A stretch of DNA of 64,000 bases, taken from positions 62,001-126,000 of the forward strand of contig NZ_RJUE01000060.1 in assembly GCF_024343735.1 (NCBI RefSeq), in the 5' to 3' direction. Source of the stretch: Lacihabitans sp. CCS-44. Lineage in GTDB: Bacteria; Bacteroidota; Bacteroidia; Cytophagales; Spirosomataceae. The notes under the pieces were generated by a model that saw only the letters and a list, made by a program, of their open reading frames with translations, had not been told where the DNA came from and searched no databases. The position numbers and the translations under genes are program-made. Below are positions 9,136 through 18,176 of this stretch, in pieces (positions within the stretch are counted from its first letter, which is position 1; every line of letters begins with the position of its first letter).

Positions 9136-9987
9136 CTATGTGGCTACTTTGTGTGGAGTGTGTCCATATTTCTCTTTGAAGCTTTTTATAAAATGTGAAA
9201 CGCTCTCGTATCCAATGGTTTCTGCTACTTCCTCCACATTGCCCATTTTGTTTTTTATCAAAAAAGCTGCATGCTCCAGTTTTTTATCTTTTATCCATTG
9301 GCCAGGAGACTGAGCAAATAATTCTTGAAATTCCCGTTTGAAAGCTGAAAGGCTTCTACCCGATAATTTGGCTAATTCGTCGAGGTTCAAGGGCTTTAAA
9401 TAAAATGTATTCAGAATAAATTCTAAATCGGCTTTTTGGCCAGTATATATGGAAAAAAGCAGATTTTTGAGTTGATTGTTGGGGTCAAATTCCAATAAAT
9501 GCAAAAGTAATTCCTGCACTTTCAGTTTCAGAAATTGATTGAGATATTTGGTTTTGCTTTTGAAATAAGGCAAAATAGACTCTATATATTTACCAAAGGC
9601 CTCGTTGGATTTCAAAGTAAGTAGCCATGAACTGTTGGGATCTATGGAGGTCGTATTCTCAAAAAGCTCGAGATTTTGACTTACAAATTCCTTCAATATT
9701 TTTTCATCAAAGAAAAAAACCAAGCTTTTGTAAGCCTCATTGATAGACTCTGACATCAGATAATATCCTCGCTTCACAAAAAGTACATCGCCCTTCTGCA
9801 CCCTTACTTCGGAGTTTGAGCTGCTGAATATTTTGTCTCCTTCCAATACGTAAATCACAGCGTTTTCTTCAAAAAAAACATCGTTTTTGGAGGGATATAC
9901 ATCACTCCGATAAGCCACAAAGGTATTTTCTTGAATCTTGAGAGACTCAAACTGATGGGCTTGTATTTCGGATGGAATTCGGAGCAT
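9136..9987 (-). CDS. AraC-family transcriptional regulator
   Basis: DNA-binding regulator of 283 aa. The N-terminal half is a cupin-like ligand or dimerisation domain (VIYVLEGDKIFSSSNSEVRV, QKGDVLFVKRGYY). The C-terminal ~100 residues contain the two AraC helix-turn-helix motifs (LNLDELAKLSGRSLSAFKREFQE and GNVEEVAETIGYESVSHFIKSFKEKYGHTPHKV). It is encoded on the same strand upstream of the TolC/HlyD operon, with about 100 nt between. Control of that operon is possible but is only inferred from proximity. Confidence 0.92.
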   Translation of the reverse strand: MLRIPSEIQAHQFESLKIQENTFVAYRSDVYPSKNDVFFEENAVIYVLEGDKIFSSSNSEVRVQKGDVLFVKRGYYLMSESINEAYKSLVFFFDEKILKEFVSQNLELFENTTSIDPNSSWLLTLKSNEAFGKYIESILPYFKSKTKYLNQFLKLKVQELLLHLLEFDPNNQLKNLLFSIYTGQKADLEFILNTFYLKPLNLDELAKLSGRSLSAFKREFQELFAQSPGQWIKDKKLEHAAFLIKNKMGNVEEVAETIGYESVSHFIKSFKEKYGHTPHKVAT

Positions 9988-10151
9988 AGAATTTTGTCTA
10001 CATCTTATTAAGAAAGCTTTTTCATAAAAATCAAGAACATAAATTTTCTAAACAAGATAACTTCGGTAATTAAATCGAAGCTTTCTTTATAAAGAATCTG
10101 TGTCAAATCCGTGTTTATCTGTGTGCCTTCTTTTGTTCATTTATTTCTAAT

Positions 10152-11753
10152 TCAATTACCTAATTTCCCTTCACCCGGCTTTTTAATTCCTGGCTGAAGA
10201 ATCTCGAAATTTTCTTCTTCTTTTGCTTTTTTAACGATGACTTTTACGTCTTCCAGCAATTTTTTGGAGTCATAAACAATACCATCTTTTACGGTATACT
10301 TCACCCCACCAACTCTTATCACTTCGTTTTTATCGTTTACTTTTATAGCTCCGGTGCCATAGAGTGTCTTTAAGTTGGCCAAAGGATTTTCTTCCATAAT
10401 CGCAAAATCCGCCAATTTACCTACTTCCACAGAGCCTATTTCTTTGTCCATCCCCAAGGCCTCAGCACCTTTTATAGTAGCGGCTCTTATAACTTCCAAA
10501 GGATGAAAGCCTGCCTCACGAAGCAATTCTAACTCACGGATATATGCAAAACCGTACAACTGATAAATAAATCCAGAATCAGAGCCTGTCGTTACCCTTC
10601 CACCTTTGTTTTTATACTCATTCACAAATCGCATCCAGGTTTTATAATTTTCTTTCCATTGCACCTCTTGCTCTGTTCCCCAATTGAGCCAATAGCTACC
10701 ATGAGATATGCGGCTTGGGCCATAAAAACGCCAAAGCGATGGCAATGTATACTCATCGTGCCACTCTGCTCTGCGAGCTAGCATGAACTCTCTGTTGGCT
10801 TCGTAAATATTAAAAGTAGGATCCAGCGTAAAGTCTAATTTGAGTAATTCATCCATCACTTTATACCATTTTTCTGACCCTGGCTCCGCAGCTTGTTTCC
10901 AGAGTTTGCCAGCTTCCTCAAACCTGTGCTGCTCGTTGTTGTAGTTATAATCGGCTGGGTAGTTTTGTAAAGTTCTTTCATCAAAAAGTGCCTCTGGCAA
11001 TCCATACCAATGCTCCATCGATGTCAATCCGGCCTTTGCGGTAGCCAAAACGTTCATTCTTGCCACTTCTAGCTGTGCATGGTGACACGCTGACCGCAAG
11101 CCAAGCAATTTGTTTTCGCCCAAAGCAGCCCTAAAAACATCAGGTTCAGCACCAAAGAATTTTATACCGTCAGCACCTTTTTTGGCATTGTTTCTTACCC
11201 ATTCTTTGGCTTGTTCTGGCGTAGTTATAGGTGTATCCGAACCCATTCCAAAGGCCGTATAGGCCAATATTCTTGGGGCAACTATCTCATTTTTAAGGCT
11301 TTTTTGTTTGTGGTTCAGCGTCCAATCCAGTCCATTTCCAGCCGAAGGGTCACGAATAGTGGTGATGCCGTGTCCCATCCAAAGTTTAAAGACATATTCA
11401 GACGGTGTGCCTTGCGAACTGCCGCCTATGTGGCCATGCATATCCACAAAACCCGGCGTAAGATACATCCCCGTACAATCCAATTCTTTATCCCCTGCTT
11501 CAGCTTTTGGCCTACGTTTTGGGTCTATGGGTACGCCAGGATATCCTACTTGCTTTATCTCTTTTATGCGGTTTTTTTCAACTACAATATCCACAGGCCC
11601 CACAGGTGGTGCACCAGTGCTATTTACCAAAGTCACTCCTCTGATGATGAGTTTATTATACGGCCCGTCTCCTTCGATTCTGTTGGGAGCGTCTTTTATT
11701 TGGGCAAAGGCTAATAATGGGGCAAAAAAGCAAAATGCGATAAGTTTTTTCAT
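10152..11753 (-). CDS. Secreted amidohydrolase-family metal-dependent hydrolase
   Basis: Member of the amidohydrolase superfamily (imidazolonepropionase/dihydroorotase-like enzymes) with unknown substrate. The ATG at 11753 gives a clean signal peptide (MKKLIAFCFFAPLLAFAQ), so a 533-aa periplasmic protein is expected; a longer reading to 11786 would bury it. Visible metal-site motifs are PGFVDMHGHIGG (HxH), a lysine in GADGIKFFGAEP, histidines in SACHHAQLEV and SMEHWYGLPE, and the aspartate in TTGSDSGF. The C-terminus ends with the usual beta-sandwich closing region (IGSVEVGKLADFAIM). It is monocistronic as far as can be seen. Confidence 0.88.
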   Translation of the reverse strand: MKKLIAFCFFAPLLAFAQIKDAPNRIEGDGPYNKLIIRGVTLVNSTGAPPVGPVDIVVEKNRIKEIKQVGYPGVPIDPKRRPKAEAGDKELDCTGMYLTPGFVDMHGHIGGSSQGTPSEYVFKLWMGHGITTIRDPSAGNGLDWTLNHKQKSLKNEIVAPRILAYTAFGMGSDTPITTPEQAKEWVRNNAKKGADGIKFFGAEPDVFRAALGENKLLGLRSACHHAQLEVARMNVLATAKAGLTSMEHWYGLPEALFDERTLQNYPADYNYNNEQHRFEEAGKLWKQAAEPGSEKWYKVMDELLKLDFTLDPTFNIYEANREFMLARRAEWHDEYTLPSLWRFYGPSRISHGSYWLNWGTEQEVQWKENYKTWMRFVNEYKNKGGRVTTGSDSGFIYQLYGFAYIRELELLREAGFHPLEVIRAATIKGAEALGMDKEIGSVEVGKLADFAIMEENPLANLKTLYGTGAIKVNDKNEVIRVGGVKYTVKDGIVYDSKKLLEDVKVIVKKAKEEENFEILQPGIKKPGEGKLGN

Positions 11754-12354
11754 TGTAGATGAGGCAAGGTAATTTGATGACCTCAATTTATAAAAAAACT
11801 TTTAGAAAGGTGGGTTTTGAGCAAAAAAAGACCTTTGGCTTGCTCAGAAGTATATTGTTTTTCGTTTAGAGGTAAGTGGAATAAACGATTTTACAATGTT
11901 TTAGAAGAAAAATATAACCTGATAATAGATTTATACGATTTTGATAAATACAAATCAAAGGGAAATTCCAACTATTATCATTCAAAGAATAGATTTTCTT
12001 TAGAAAAAGCAGAAGAGTTCAAATCTGATGGTTATATATAAAAAAAACAGTCTTACATTACCCGTGCCAATACTGGCAACCTATCCTAGTGGACATTATG
12101 ATTAATATAAAACTGTAGACAAAGGTACAACTTTTATTGTCAGTTGTGATTCTCTTGCAATTTTTTTGCATAAATAAAACACTGATATAAAAAGCTCCGT
12201 TCTACCTACATCAATGTTTCAAGACAAGCTTAAACGTTCGGTTAGCTACAGAGTTCAATGCAAAATTAAAGATTTAAATATGCAATCAAAGTATTTTAAA
12301 AAGAATTTAAAATCCCAATCAGATTTCTCGATGGGGAATTCTTATATCGTTTCG

Positions 12355-12430
12355 ATAACTTTAATAAGCACACTTCTTATTAAAGTTATTTGCCTTTTTC
12401 TTTAATAAGAGTTATATTTGTTAAAGTTAT
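12355..12430. promoter_or_regulatory. Operator-like repeat cluster in front of the Fic gene
   Basis: The 10-mer ATAACTTTAA occurs three times: at 12355-12364, and inverted at 12380-12389 and 12421-12430. The first two are part of a perfect 14-bp inverted repeat (12355-12368 with 12376-12389, 7-nt loop). A related CTTTAATAAG lies at 12400-12409. The repeats overlap the -33 element, the spacer and the predicted transcription start, as expected for repressor sites. The HTH-like C-terminus of the Fic protein makes autoregulation plausible. Confidence 0.65.
12389..12420 (+). promoter_or_regulatory. Bacteroidota-type promoter of the Fic gene
   Basis: TTTG (12389-12392), a 20-nt spacer, then TATATTTG (12413-12420) matches the Bacteroidota primary-sigma consensus TTTG-N19/20-TAnnTTTG exactly. 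The predicted start of transcription near 12427 leaves a leader of only about 12 nt before the ATG at 12439. Confidence 0.7.
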
Positions 12431-12438
12431 ATTTAACA

Positions 12439-13569
12439 ATGAAAGACTTTAAAGCAGGTAAATATCAAAACCAAGGCTATTATAAGAGCTTTGAACCTAA
12501 CCTAATCAATAGAGTCTGGCATATTGATGATTTAGAGGTTGTTAATTTGTTAAGCAAAGCAGATAGGGCTATAGGTAAATTGGATATGTTTGCTCAATAT
12601 GTACCTAATCTGGAGCTATTCATTCAGATGCACGTACTAAAGGAAGCCACAAAGTCAAGTAAGATAGAAGGAACTCAAACGAATATCGAGGATGCACTAC
12701 TTACGAAAGAACAAATACCCCTCGACAAAAGAGATGATTGGGAGGAAGTTCAAAACTATGTATCTGCTCTTAAATACGCCACGCAAAGATTAAGAGATTT
12801 ACCCATATCCGCAAGGCTCATTAAGGAAATCCATAAAGAACTTATGAGAGGGGTAAGAGGCGAACACAAACAACCTGGAGAGTTTAGGGTTAGTCAAAAC
12901 TGGATAGGCGGGGCAAGTATTAATGACGCTATTTTTGTACCACCAGTACACCTATCAATAGCAGAGTTGATTGGAGACATTGAGAAATTTATTCACAATG
13001 AGGGTTTGTTAATACCCGACCTAATAAAAATTGCAATTATACATTATCAATTTGAAACTATCCACCCTTTTTTGGATGGGAATGGGAGAATTGGGAGATT
13101 GCTTATACCCTTGTATTTGATTGAAAAAGGCTTAATAAAAGAGCCCGTGCTATATCTGTCAGATTTCCTAGAAAGAAATAGAGGCCTGTATTATGATAAT
13201 TTGATGAGAGCAAGACAAAAAAATGACATCTCACAATGGCTCAAATTTATGCTCACAGGTATTATTCAAACAGCCGAAAATGGTGCAAAAACCTTTGATA
13301 AAATACTAAAACTGAAAAAAGAAACAGAAGACAAAATAAGTGGTTTGGGTAGAAAATCTGCGAATGCCTTAAAATTGGTAAATAATCTATATCAGAATCC
13401 ATTCACAAACTATCAAAAAGTAATGGAAATTACTGGACTTTCACATGTAAGTGCATATAGTTTAATAGCCCAATTTGAAGCATTACATATACTAGAAGAA
13501 ACAACAGGTGACCTAAGAGGAAAGGAATATGTATTTGATGACTATTTAAAAATATTTATATCTGAATAA
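12439..13569 (+). CDS. Fic-family protein (class II, N-terminal inhibitory motif) with C-terminal winged helix-like region
   Basis: Fic enzymes usually transfer AMP from ATP to hydroxyl groups of target proteins. The 376-aa protein contains the complete catalytic motif HPFLDGNGRIGR (residues 209-220), preceded by a Fic N-terminal domain with the inhibitory-helix motif SSKIEG (73-78), so it should be self-inhibited. The last ~80 residues (NPFTNYQKVMEITGLSHVSAYSLIAQFEALHIL) look like a winged helix. The ATG at 12439 is preferred to the TTG at 12418, which lies within the promoter. It is convergent with the accessory block. Confidence 0.9.
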   Translation: MKDFKAGKYQNQGYYKSFEPNLINRVWHIDDLEVVNLLSKADRAIGKLDMFAQYVPNLELFIQMHVLKEATKSSKIEGTQTNIEDALLTKEQIPLDKRDDWEEVQNYVSALKYATQRLRDLPISARLIKEIHKELMRGVRGEHKQPGEFRVSQNWIGGASINDAIFVPPVHLSIAELIGDIEKFIHNEGLLIPDLIKIAIIHYQFETIHPFLDGNGRIGRLLIPLYLIEKGLIKEPVLYLSDFLERNRGLYYDNLMRARQKNDISQWLKFMLTGIIQTAENGAKTFDKILKLKKETEDKISGLGRKSANALKLVNNLYQNPFTNYQKVMEITGLSHVSAYSLIAQFEALHILEETTGDLRGKEYVFDDYLKIFISE

Positions 13570-13598
13570 AAGCTAAAAAAAGTACTTAAAAAAGCCTT

Positions 13599-13681
13599 CC
13601 AAAAAAATCCCCCTCAGACAACTCCGAGGGGGATTTTCTATTTCGTTTCGAGATTATATCAATCTACATATTCTCTCTTAC
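13599..13681. repeat. Direct repeat, distal copy: duplicated rpoC tail plus terminator
   Basis: This ~83-bp segment matches 19891-19974 with only about nine differences. It includes on the minus strand the last ~23 bp of rpoC (the codons for REYVD and the stop) followed by the rpoC terminator hairpin. Here there is no rpoC in front of it. Instead the 332-aa gene reads into it and takes its TAA stop from the repeat. The two copies bracket the accessory block, as attachment-site or segmental duplications do. Confidence 0.85.
13600..13634 (-). terminator. Terminator within the distal direct repeat
   Basis: Minus-strand hairpin with a 12-bp stem (13634-13623 with 13618-13607, one G-U pair) and loop GUUG, followed by a seven-T tract. 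It terminates the 332-aa gene and may also serve the convergent Fic gene. The stem is identical to that of the rpoC terminator; only the loop differs. Confidence 0.85.
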
Positions 13682-14676
13682 CTGTCACCCAAAATCGCAT
13701 CTAACAATTCCACCGTCTGGCACTCATTATCAAACTCTGGAAAAGCACTTTTCCAGAGTTTAGGGTTCATAGAAAGTTCTTCGTATGACCATTTGGGCTC
13801 AAACGCAAGCAATAAATCCAAAGACCAGCTCGTAGCTTTATTTTTAGAAATAAACTCAAAATCCAGTTTTTCCTCAAAATATCGGAGCATTTCTACATCC
13901 CATTCAATATACTCACGCCCACTTACGCCAAGGCTGGCGGTTCTGACAAATTCACCGGGGCTGTTTTCGAAATCTACTATCCAAGGTATGCGGTCTTCGT
14001 ATTTCTTTAATAGGTCAAAATCCCATTTCACAGCATCGTTCCATATCAAATATTCCCAGTTCCATTTGCTTTCATACTTTTCTATAAGAGCCGCCGACCA
14101 GGGTAATAGATCATTCGAACTAAGCCTATCCCAATCTATATCAACAAAGGTTTCTATCTCGGCCGGGTCTATAATATGATGCTCTTTTTTATTGGCAAAC
14201 GACAGAAAATCGCAATCTTCCATCATTTCGGCTATCTGTTGGCCAAAACTCTTTGCATTGTATTCTTTCCTCCATCTCTCGTCTTTCAAGTTTATATGTG
14301 GCCGCAGCTTTGAAGAAAAATATCGCCGCATTTTTTTATCTTGCGTGACTACCTCATTCTCTGCTAACTCCTCCCATCGCCAAAGGTCTTGGTATCTCTC
14401 TATAAATGGTATCGACCATGGCAAAGCCTCATTGGTATGTAGTTTATTTCTATAGTATTTTTTATCAAAAAACACTTCCTGCTTAAACTCATCTATAATT
14501 GCCTCCAACCAAAGTATGTTGGTATTGTCCACCACTCCTTCCCAGTCTAATATTGACCGATATTTTCTTAAATCCTCCTGGCTAAAAGGATGATAAATAG
14601 ACGCCTTTTTGATAATCAGCTCTGGATGAGCCAATATAAAGCTCTTTTTTTGCTCAAAAGTGTATGGTGATTTCAA
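13678..14676 (-). CDS. Hypothetical protein with W-rich tandem repeats
   Basis: A 332-aa protein of no recognised family. It contains degenerate repeats of about 35-45 residues, visible at LPWSIPFIERYQDLWRWEEL, LPWSAALIEKYESKWNWEYL, IPWIVDFENS and ATSWSLDLLLAFEPKWSYEEL. Their shared pattern is LPWS..LIE+Y...W.WE.L, suggesting a helical-repeat fold and protein binding. The only usable start is TTG at 14676; an in-frame stop lies just upstream and no early ATG exists. The stop codon is contributed by the direct repeat, so the native C-terminus may have been altered. No signal peptide or membrane segment. Confidence 0.75.
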   Translation of the reverse strand: MKSPYTFEQKKSFILAHPELIIKKASIYHPFSQEDLRKYRSILDWEGVVDNTNILWLEAIIDEFKQEVFFDKKYYRNKLHTNEALPWSIPFIERYQDLWRWEELAENEVVTQDKKMRRYFSSKLRPHINLKDERWRKEYNAKSFGQQIAEMMEDCDFLSFANKKEHHIIDPAEIETFVDIDWDRLSSNDLLPWSAALIEKYESKWNWEYLIWNDAVKWDFDLLKKYEDRIPWIVDFENSPGEFVRTASLGVSGREYIEWDVEMLRYFEEKLDFEFISKNKATSWSLDLLLAFEPKWSYEELSMNPKLWKSAFPEFDNECQTVELLDAILGDR

Positions 14677-14839
14677 TTCAAAAGGTTAAATAAAAATTAA
14701 TATTATGTTTTGAACCAGAAATATTTGCGAAAACTTTTTTTATTGAAATGTCATATTATTTACTCTAAATATAAACTAACTGAACTATTAAAATTGCTTT
14801 CTTTAACTATTATATGAATCTTCCTTTTTGGGGAACTTA

Positions 14840-16573
14840 TTAAGAAACCCATGTCCTAAAAATTCCAGGGTTTTCGGACCAAACAACGGTTTTCCATCCT
14901 TCGTTGTCTATATCTCCATTTTGTAAATGTGTTTTTCTTAAATAGGAAGATTGGTAATTCCCGTTCTCCAAAATTTCATCATTGAATAGCTTCATTACAT
15001 AATAATCCTGAAGGAAAATGAATATTTCGCAATTTTCAACATATAAATTGCGAATAAAATTATTCTTAAAAATGTGTTTTATTTTTGTTGAGAAATTCAT
15101 TAATACTCCTTGATGGCTCACATAATTATTCTCAAATTCATTGTAAACCATAAGGAAATCAATAGGATTGATACCAGTCTTATATGTTAGGGGAAAAGTA
15201 TTTCCTTTTGAATTGAAACAAAAGCTGAATGAATATATTAATTCAACATTAAAATTATCTCTTTGAGAATTAACTAAATACACTTTTGACCCGACTTCAT
15301 TTGATATAATCAAATCACGATGATAATAAATTTGAAAAGAAAAGACCGATAACTTAAAAAAAACATCACCATTTTTCGAAATAAGAACTATTCTTTTAAA
15401 CGACCTATTGAATTCAAATTCATTCGTTGAATCAACAAAAGCCAAAGTATAATTTTTATTTGGTTCAAAATTTTTAATCCACTGGAGTTTATAAGGTGAA
15501 TTAATTAATTTTATCTCTCCATCCTTGAAAAGAAAACCATACTTACAATTCTTTCTGTCCTCGAAAACGCTAATTCCATTAAAAAAATTTCCAAAGTTGC
15601 CACTCTCTACATTTAAACTATTTTTTTTGCGAATTTCCTTGAATTCAATTCTTAATTCAAGGTTTGAATCTAAAAATCCTTCTGAACATTTCAATAATCC
15701 ATCTGAAAACTTTGGATTATCTTCATTAAATGTTATTTGTTTATTTTTGATTTTAAGGTCAAGAATTTCTCCTTTTTCATTTAATAATTTTTGATCCATG
15801 AATCCAATTATCCAATCTCCACCACTTTTTCGCATATATGTATCTGTATAAACTAATGCAAATCCATCGGAAAATTCACTTGCTTTATAAAAATGTTTTT
15901 TACTGATTAAGTTTCCATTTTGGTCACAATAATTAAATGTTTCATAATCATGATTACTATTGTTAACATCTACATGACTTAATGAAATTCTAGCCCATTT
16001 AGATTTGAAAGAAATTGGATAATCACTTGTATCTACCTTTGTCAACATTTTCAAGTTAGAATCAAGAACTGTTATTTCGAAAGTTTGTTTATAATCTCTA
16101 CGCCCTTTTCTCTTACACAGAATTATTTTATTTGGATAATCAACTATATAATCATAAATACAATCAATCACTACATTCTCTTTTTTGTCTATAATACCCA
16201 AAAGATTGTCTTTTGAAAAAGTATAAAATCCAAATCCTATTGATTTGACTTTATCAAATTTAAAGGTCAATTGATAATCAAAAAAATCTAAATTTCTAAT
16301 TTGAAATTTAAAAAACTCTGAAATTTGTTCTAGTTTATTTTCTTTAGAACTTTTTTGAACTAATTCCGGATATTTAAAATTAAAAAGCCCTTCTATCTCA
16401 TTATTATTTCTTCCAAAATATTCTAGTAACTGTTCAAAATCATTTCTATCCAAAAAATAATCATCCTTTGAAAAATGTATTTTTAATTCATCCAATATCT
16501 TGATTAAGGATTGGTATTGCACATTAAAATAATATGCAACATTTATTACTTTTATTAGTTTTTTATAACCCAT
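14840..16573 (-). CDS. WG-repeat-like protein with N-terminal helical domain
   Basis: A 577-aa cytoplasmic-looking protein. Residues about 1-60 (LIKVINVAYYFNVQYQSLIKILDELKIHF) resemble the small helical domain found at the N-terminus of IF-2. The rest has degenerate WG-type beta repeats in which a GLxDxxG-like hairpin recurs: LLGIIDKKENVVID, FSDGFALVYT, WIIGFMDQKLLNEKGEILD, FSDGLLKCSEGFLDSNLELRI, KYGFLFKDGEIKL. Such repeats form propeller-like scaffolds. Strong A+T bias and Lys/Asn/Phe-rich composition suggest horizontal acquisition. Function unknown. Confidence 0.7.
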   Translation of the reverse strand: MGYKKLIKVINVAYYFNVQYQSLIKILDELKIHFSKDDYFLDRNDFEQLLEYFGRNNNEIEGLFNFKYPELVQKSSKENKLEQISEFFKFQIRNLDFFDYQLTFKFDKVKSIGFGFYTFSKDNLLGIIDKKENVVIDCIYDYIVDYPNKIILCKRKGRRDYKQTFEITVLDSNLKMLTKVDTSDYPISFKSKWARISLSHVDVNNSNHDYETFNYCDQNGNLISKKHFYKASEFSDGFALVYTDTYMRKSGGDWIIGFMDQKLLNEKGEILDLKIKNKQITFNEDNPKFSDGLLKCSEGFLDSNLELRIEFKEIRKKNSLNVESGNFGNFFNGISVFEDRKNCKYGFLFKDGEIKLINSPYKLQWIKNFEPNKNYTLAFVDSTNEFEFNRSFKRIVLISKNGDVFFKLSVFSFQIYYHRDLIISNEVGSKVYLVNSQRDNFNVELIYSFSFCFNSKGNTFPLTYKTGINPIDFLMVYNEFENNYVSHQGVLMNFSTKIKHIFKNNFIRNLYVENCEIFIFLQDYYVMKLFNDEILENGNYQSSYLRKTHLQNGDIDNEGWKTVVWSENPGIFRTWVS

Positions 16574-16735
16574 ATAATAAGTTTACTGAAAATTTAAATA
16601 CACTGATTTTTATGTTTTCAAAAAATACTTCCTCTTTAGGAAGTTCATAATCAATCCATTACCGATATAAATTGAACCTGAGTCAGGGGATATTTTAACT
16701 TTAATTAATTTTGAATAATTCGAATAGGTTATATG

Positions 16736-17530
16736 CTAATAACTTGACCTTAAAAAATTCTTTCTTATTTCTTCCACAATTTTTGCTAGTTGCTCACATT
16801 GAGTATACATTTCAGCATTATTGAAGCCTGTTCTTGGAAAATGTTTAATTTCAAGCTCTTTTCTTATTTTCTCTTTATATTCTATTGGAATAATAATTTT
16901 ATTAAAACGATGTAAAATGTGAGAACCTTTGTTGATTGGCGTGGCTAATCGCATATAATTTTGAAGTAAAAAAAGCCCTTTTTGTATCCAACGATTTTTC
17001 TCTCCACTATATTCAATAATGTCCCATTTATAATTAATATTAACTAAATAGCTCCGATCTGTTGAGTATGGGTCAATTAGATTGCAATTGGAAGAACAAA
17101 TAGGCTCTATACCATTTTCTAAACTGTATATGTAAACCGCTGCGTCTTTCTCAATCTCAGTCCTTCCCAAAGCAAATCTTAGAGCAAATGTTTCATCAAA
17201 TGTAAAATCAATTAAAGATGTCGGGATTCCAATATGCTGAGCCTGAGAGAGAGTGTGCCAACTGCTCTCATAATGACTTGTCACCACATTATTAAAACTC
17301 TTTAATACTAAGTTATTTTCAACCACTTTTTTGTCAAACATTCGAAGTAATTCTTTCTGTACCTCAATAGGATTTGTTTCAATCCTATTGTCAATAATAA
17401 ATCGAGACAAAGAGGATTGCACATCCCAGGTACTGTCTGTTTGGCCTCTGTAATATTTTGAGGCAAAAGATATTGTTTTAATATTTTTGCACTTAGTCAT
17501 GAATTCGTCTAAACTTTTAACAATCATCAT
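16736..17530 (-). CDS. FRG-domain protein 1
   Basis: The FRG domain is named for a conserved F/Y-R-G motif; its biochemical role is not established. This 264-aa protein has YRGQ at residues 27-30 and the second signature QHIGIPTSLIDFT at 98-110, followed by ALRFALG. ATG codons at 17530 and 17527 are preferred to a GTG at 17533. The start overlaps the end of the upstream 109-aa gene by 14 nt or less, so the two are translationally coupled. It faces away from a second, divergent FRG gene in the same island. Confidence 0.82.
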   Translation of the reverse strand: MMIVKSLDEFMTKCKNIKTISFASKYYRGQTDSTWDVQSSLSRFIIDNRIETNPIEVQKELLRMFDKKVVENNLVLKSFNNVVTSHYESSWHTLSQAQHIGIPTSLIDFTFDETFALRFALGRTEIEKDAAVYIYSLENGIEPICSSNCNLIDPYSTDRSYLVNINYKWDIIEYSGEKNRWIQKGLFLLQNYMRLATPINKGSHILHRFNKIIIPIEYKEKIRKELEIKHFPRTGFNNAEMYTQCEQLAKIVEEIRKNFLRSSY

Positions 17531-17846
17531 CACTTTTTATAAGTATGTCAGAAAATCTATCATTAGAAACATGGAACCCAAGGTAACCTTTCGGTGTCAA
17601 ACATAATGGAATTTTAATCTTAGAAATTTGATTGCATTTACCAAAATTTTGATTTTCATAGCCATGACTGTCCCTAACCAATAAATATTGATTGGAAATA
17701 ATTTCTCCAATATAGTTTCCATTCAAGGCAACATAAATTCCAAACTCAGGCACATATCTTGCAAAATGAATTCCACGTAAATTGAACAAGTTGGATTCAG
17801 ATTCAAATCCAATTATATTACCTATTGAGTTAAAAAATGGGTTCAT
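17517..17846 (-). CDS. Hypothetical protein coupled to FRG protein 1
   Basis: A 109-aa protein of unknown family (MNPFFNSIGNIIGFESESN...). It looks beta-rich and globular (ARYVPEFGIYVALNGNYIGEIISNQYLLVRDSHGYENQNFG, then KIKIPLCLTPKGYLGFHVSND) with no signal peptide or membrane helix. Its 3' end overlaps the start of the FRG gene, the arrangement seen for toxin-antitoxin or effector-sensor pairs. That role is an inference from context only. Confidence 0.6.
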   Translation of the reverse strand: MNPFFNSIGNIIGFESESNLFNLRGIHFARYVPEFGIYVALNGNYIGEIISNQYLLVRDSHGYENQNFGKCNQISKIKIPLCLTPKGYLGFHVSNDRFSDILIKSDDDC

Positions 17847-18176
17847 TTGTGTCTAGTTTTTTATATACTATAATCAATTATTGTATTATATTGAGCATGT
17901 GTTCATTTTAACTCATTTGTATGTCATAACATTCAAAATACTCTTATACAAAGTTCAATCAAAATACCTAAGCCTCCAAAAAATTTATTTTGGTGTAAAG
18001 GTTTGGGCGGATTGCCAGAAATTATTTTTACAAAATAGTCCCCAAAATCTTTCTAATTTTGGATCGGTTAATAGTTCATTAAAAAATATACCCCTTTAGT
18101 GATATTACAAATAGGCTAAATTGGAAATTCTTGTTGCATTCTAATTTATTCTTTTTGAATATTTGAAGAAAAAAAA
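17847..18176. other. Divergent intergenic region between the two FRG transcription units
   Basis: About 330 bases between the starts of the 109-aa gene (minus) and FRG protein 2 (plus). The DNA is very A+T-rich. A 72-codon plus-strand ORF (17881-18099) has low-complexity composition and is not credited. No convincing consensus promoter was found, although promoters for both flanking genes must lie here. Confidence 0.5.

Larger units (their letters stand above)
11754..12438. other. Intergenic stretch without a supported gene (possible decayed ORF)
   Basis: About 690 bases separate the amidohydrolase start from the Fic start. A 74-codon plus-strand ORF (11817-12041, ending KAEEFKSDGYI) stops at an A8 run (12040-12047). 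The +1 frame stays open after it for about 20 codons (including TLPVPILATYPSGHYD), as if a longer gene had been broken by slippage. No family is recognised. The right end carries the operator-like repeats and promoter of the Fic gene. Confidence 0.4.

Noticed and set aside
12214-12405. 63-codon plus-strand ORF before the Fic gene
   Set aside because: Basic, low-complexity sequence that runs into the operator repeats; no motif or family.
17881-18099. 72-codon plus-strand ORF between the FRG genes
   Set aside because: Irregular composition and no recognisable features; the region is needed for two divergent promoters.
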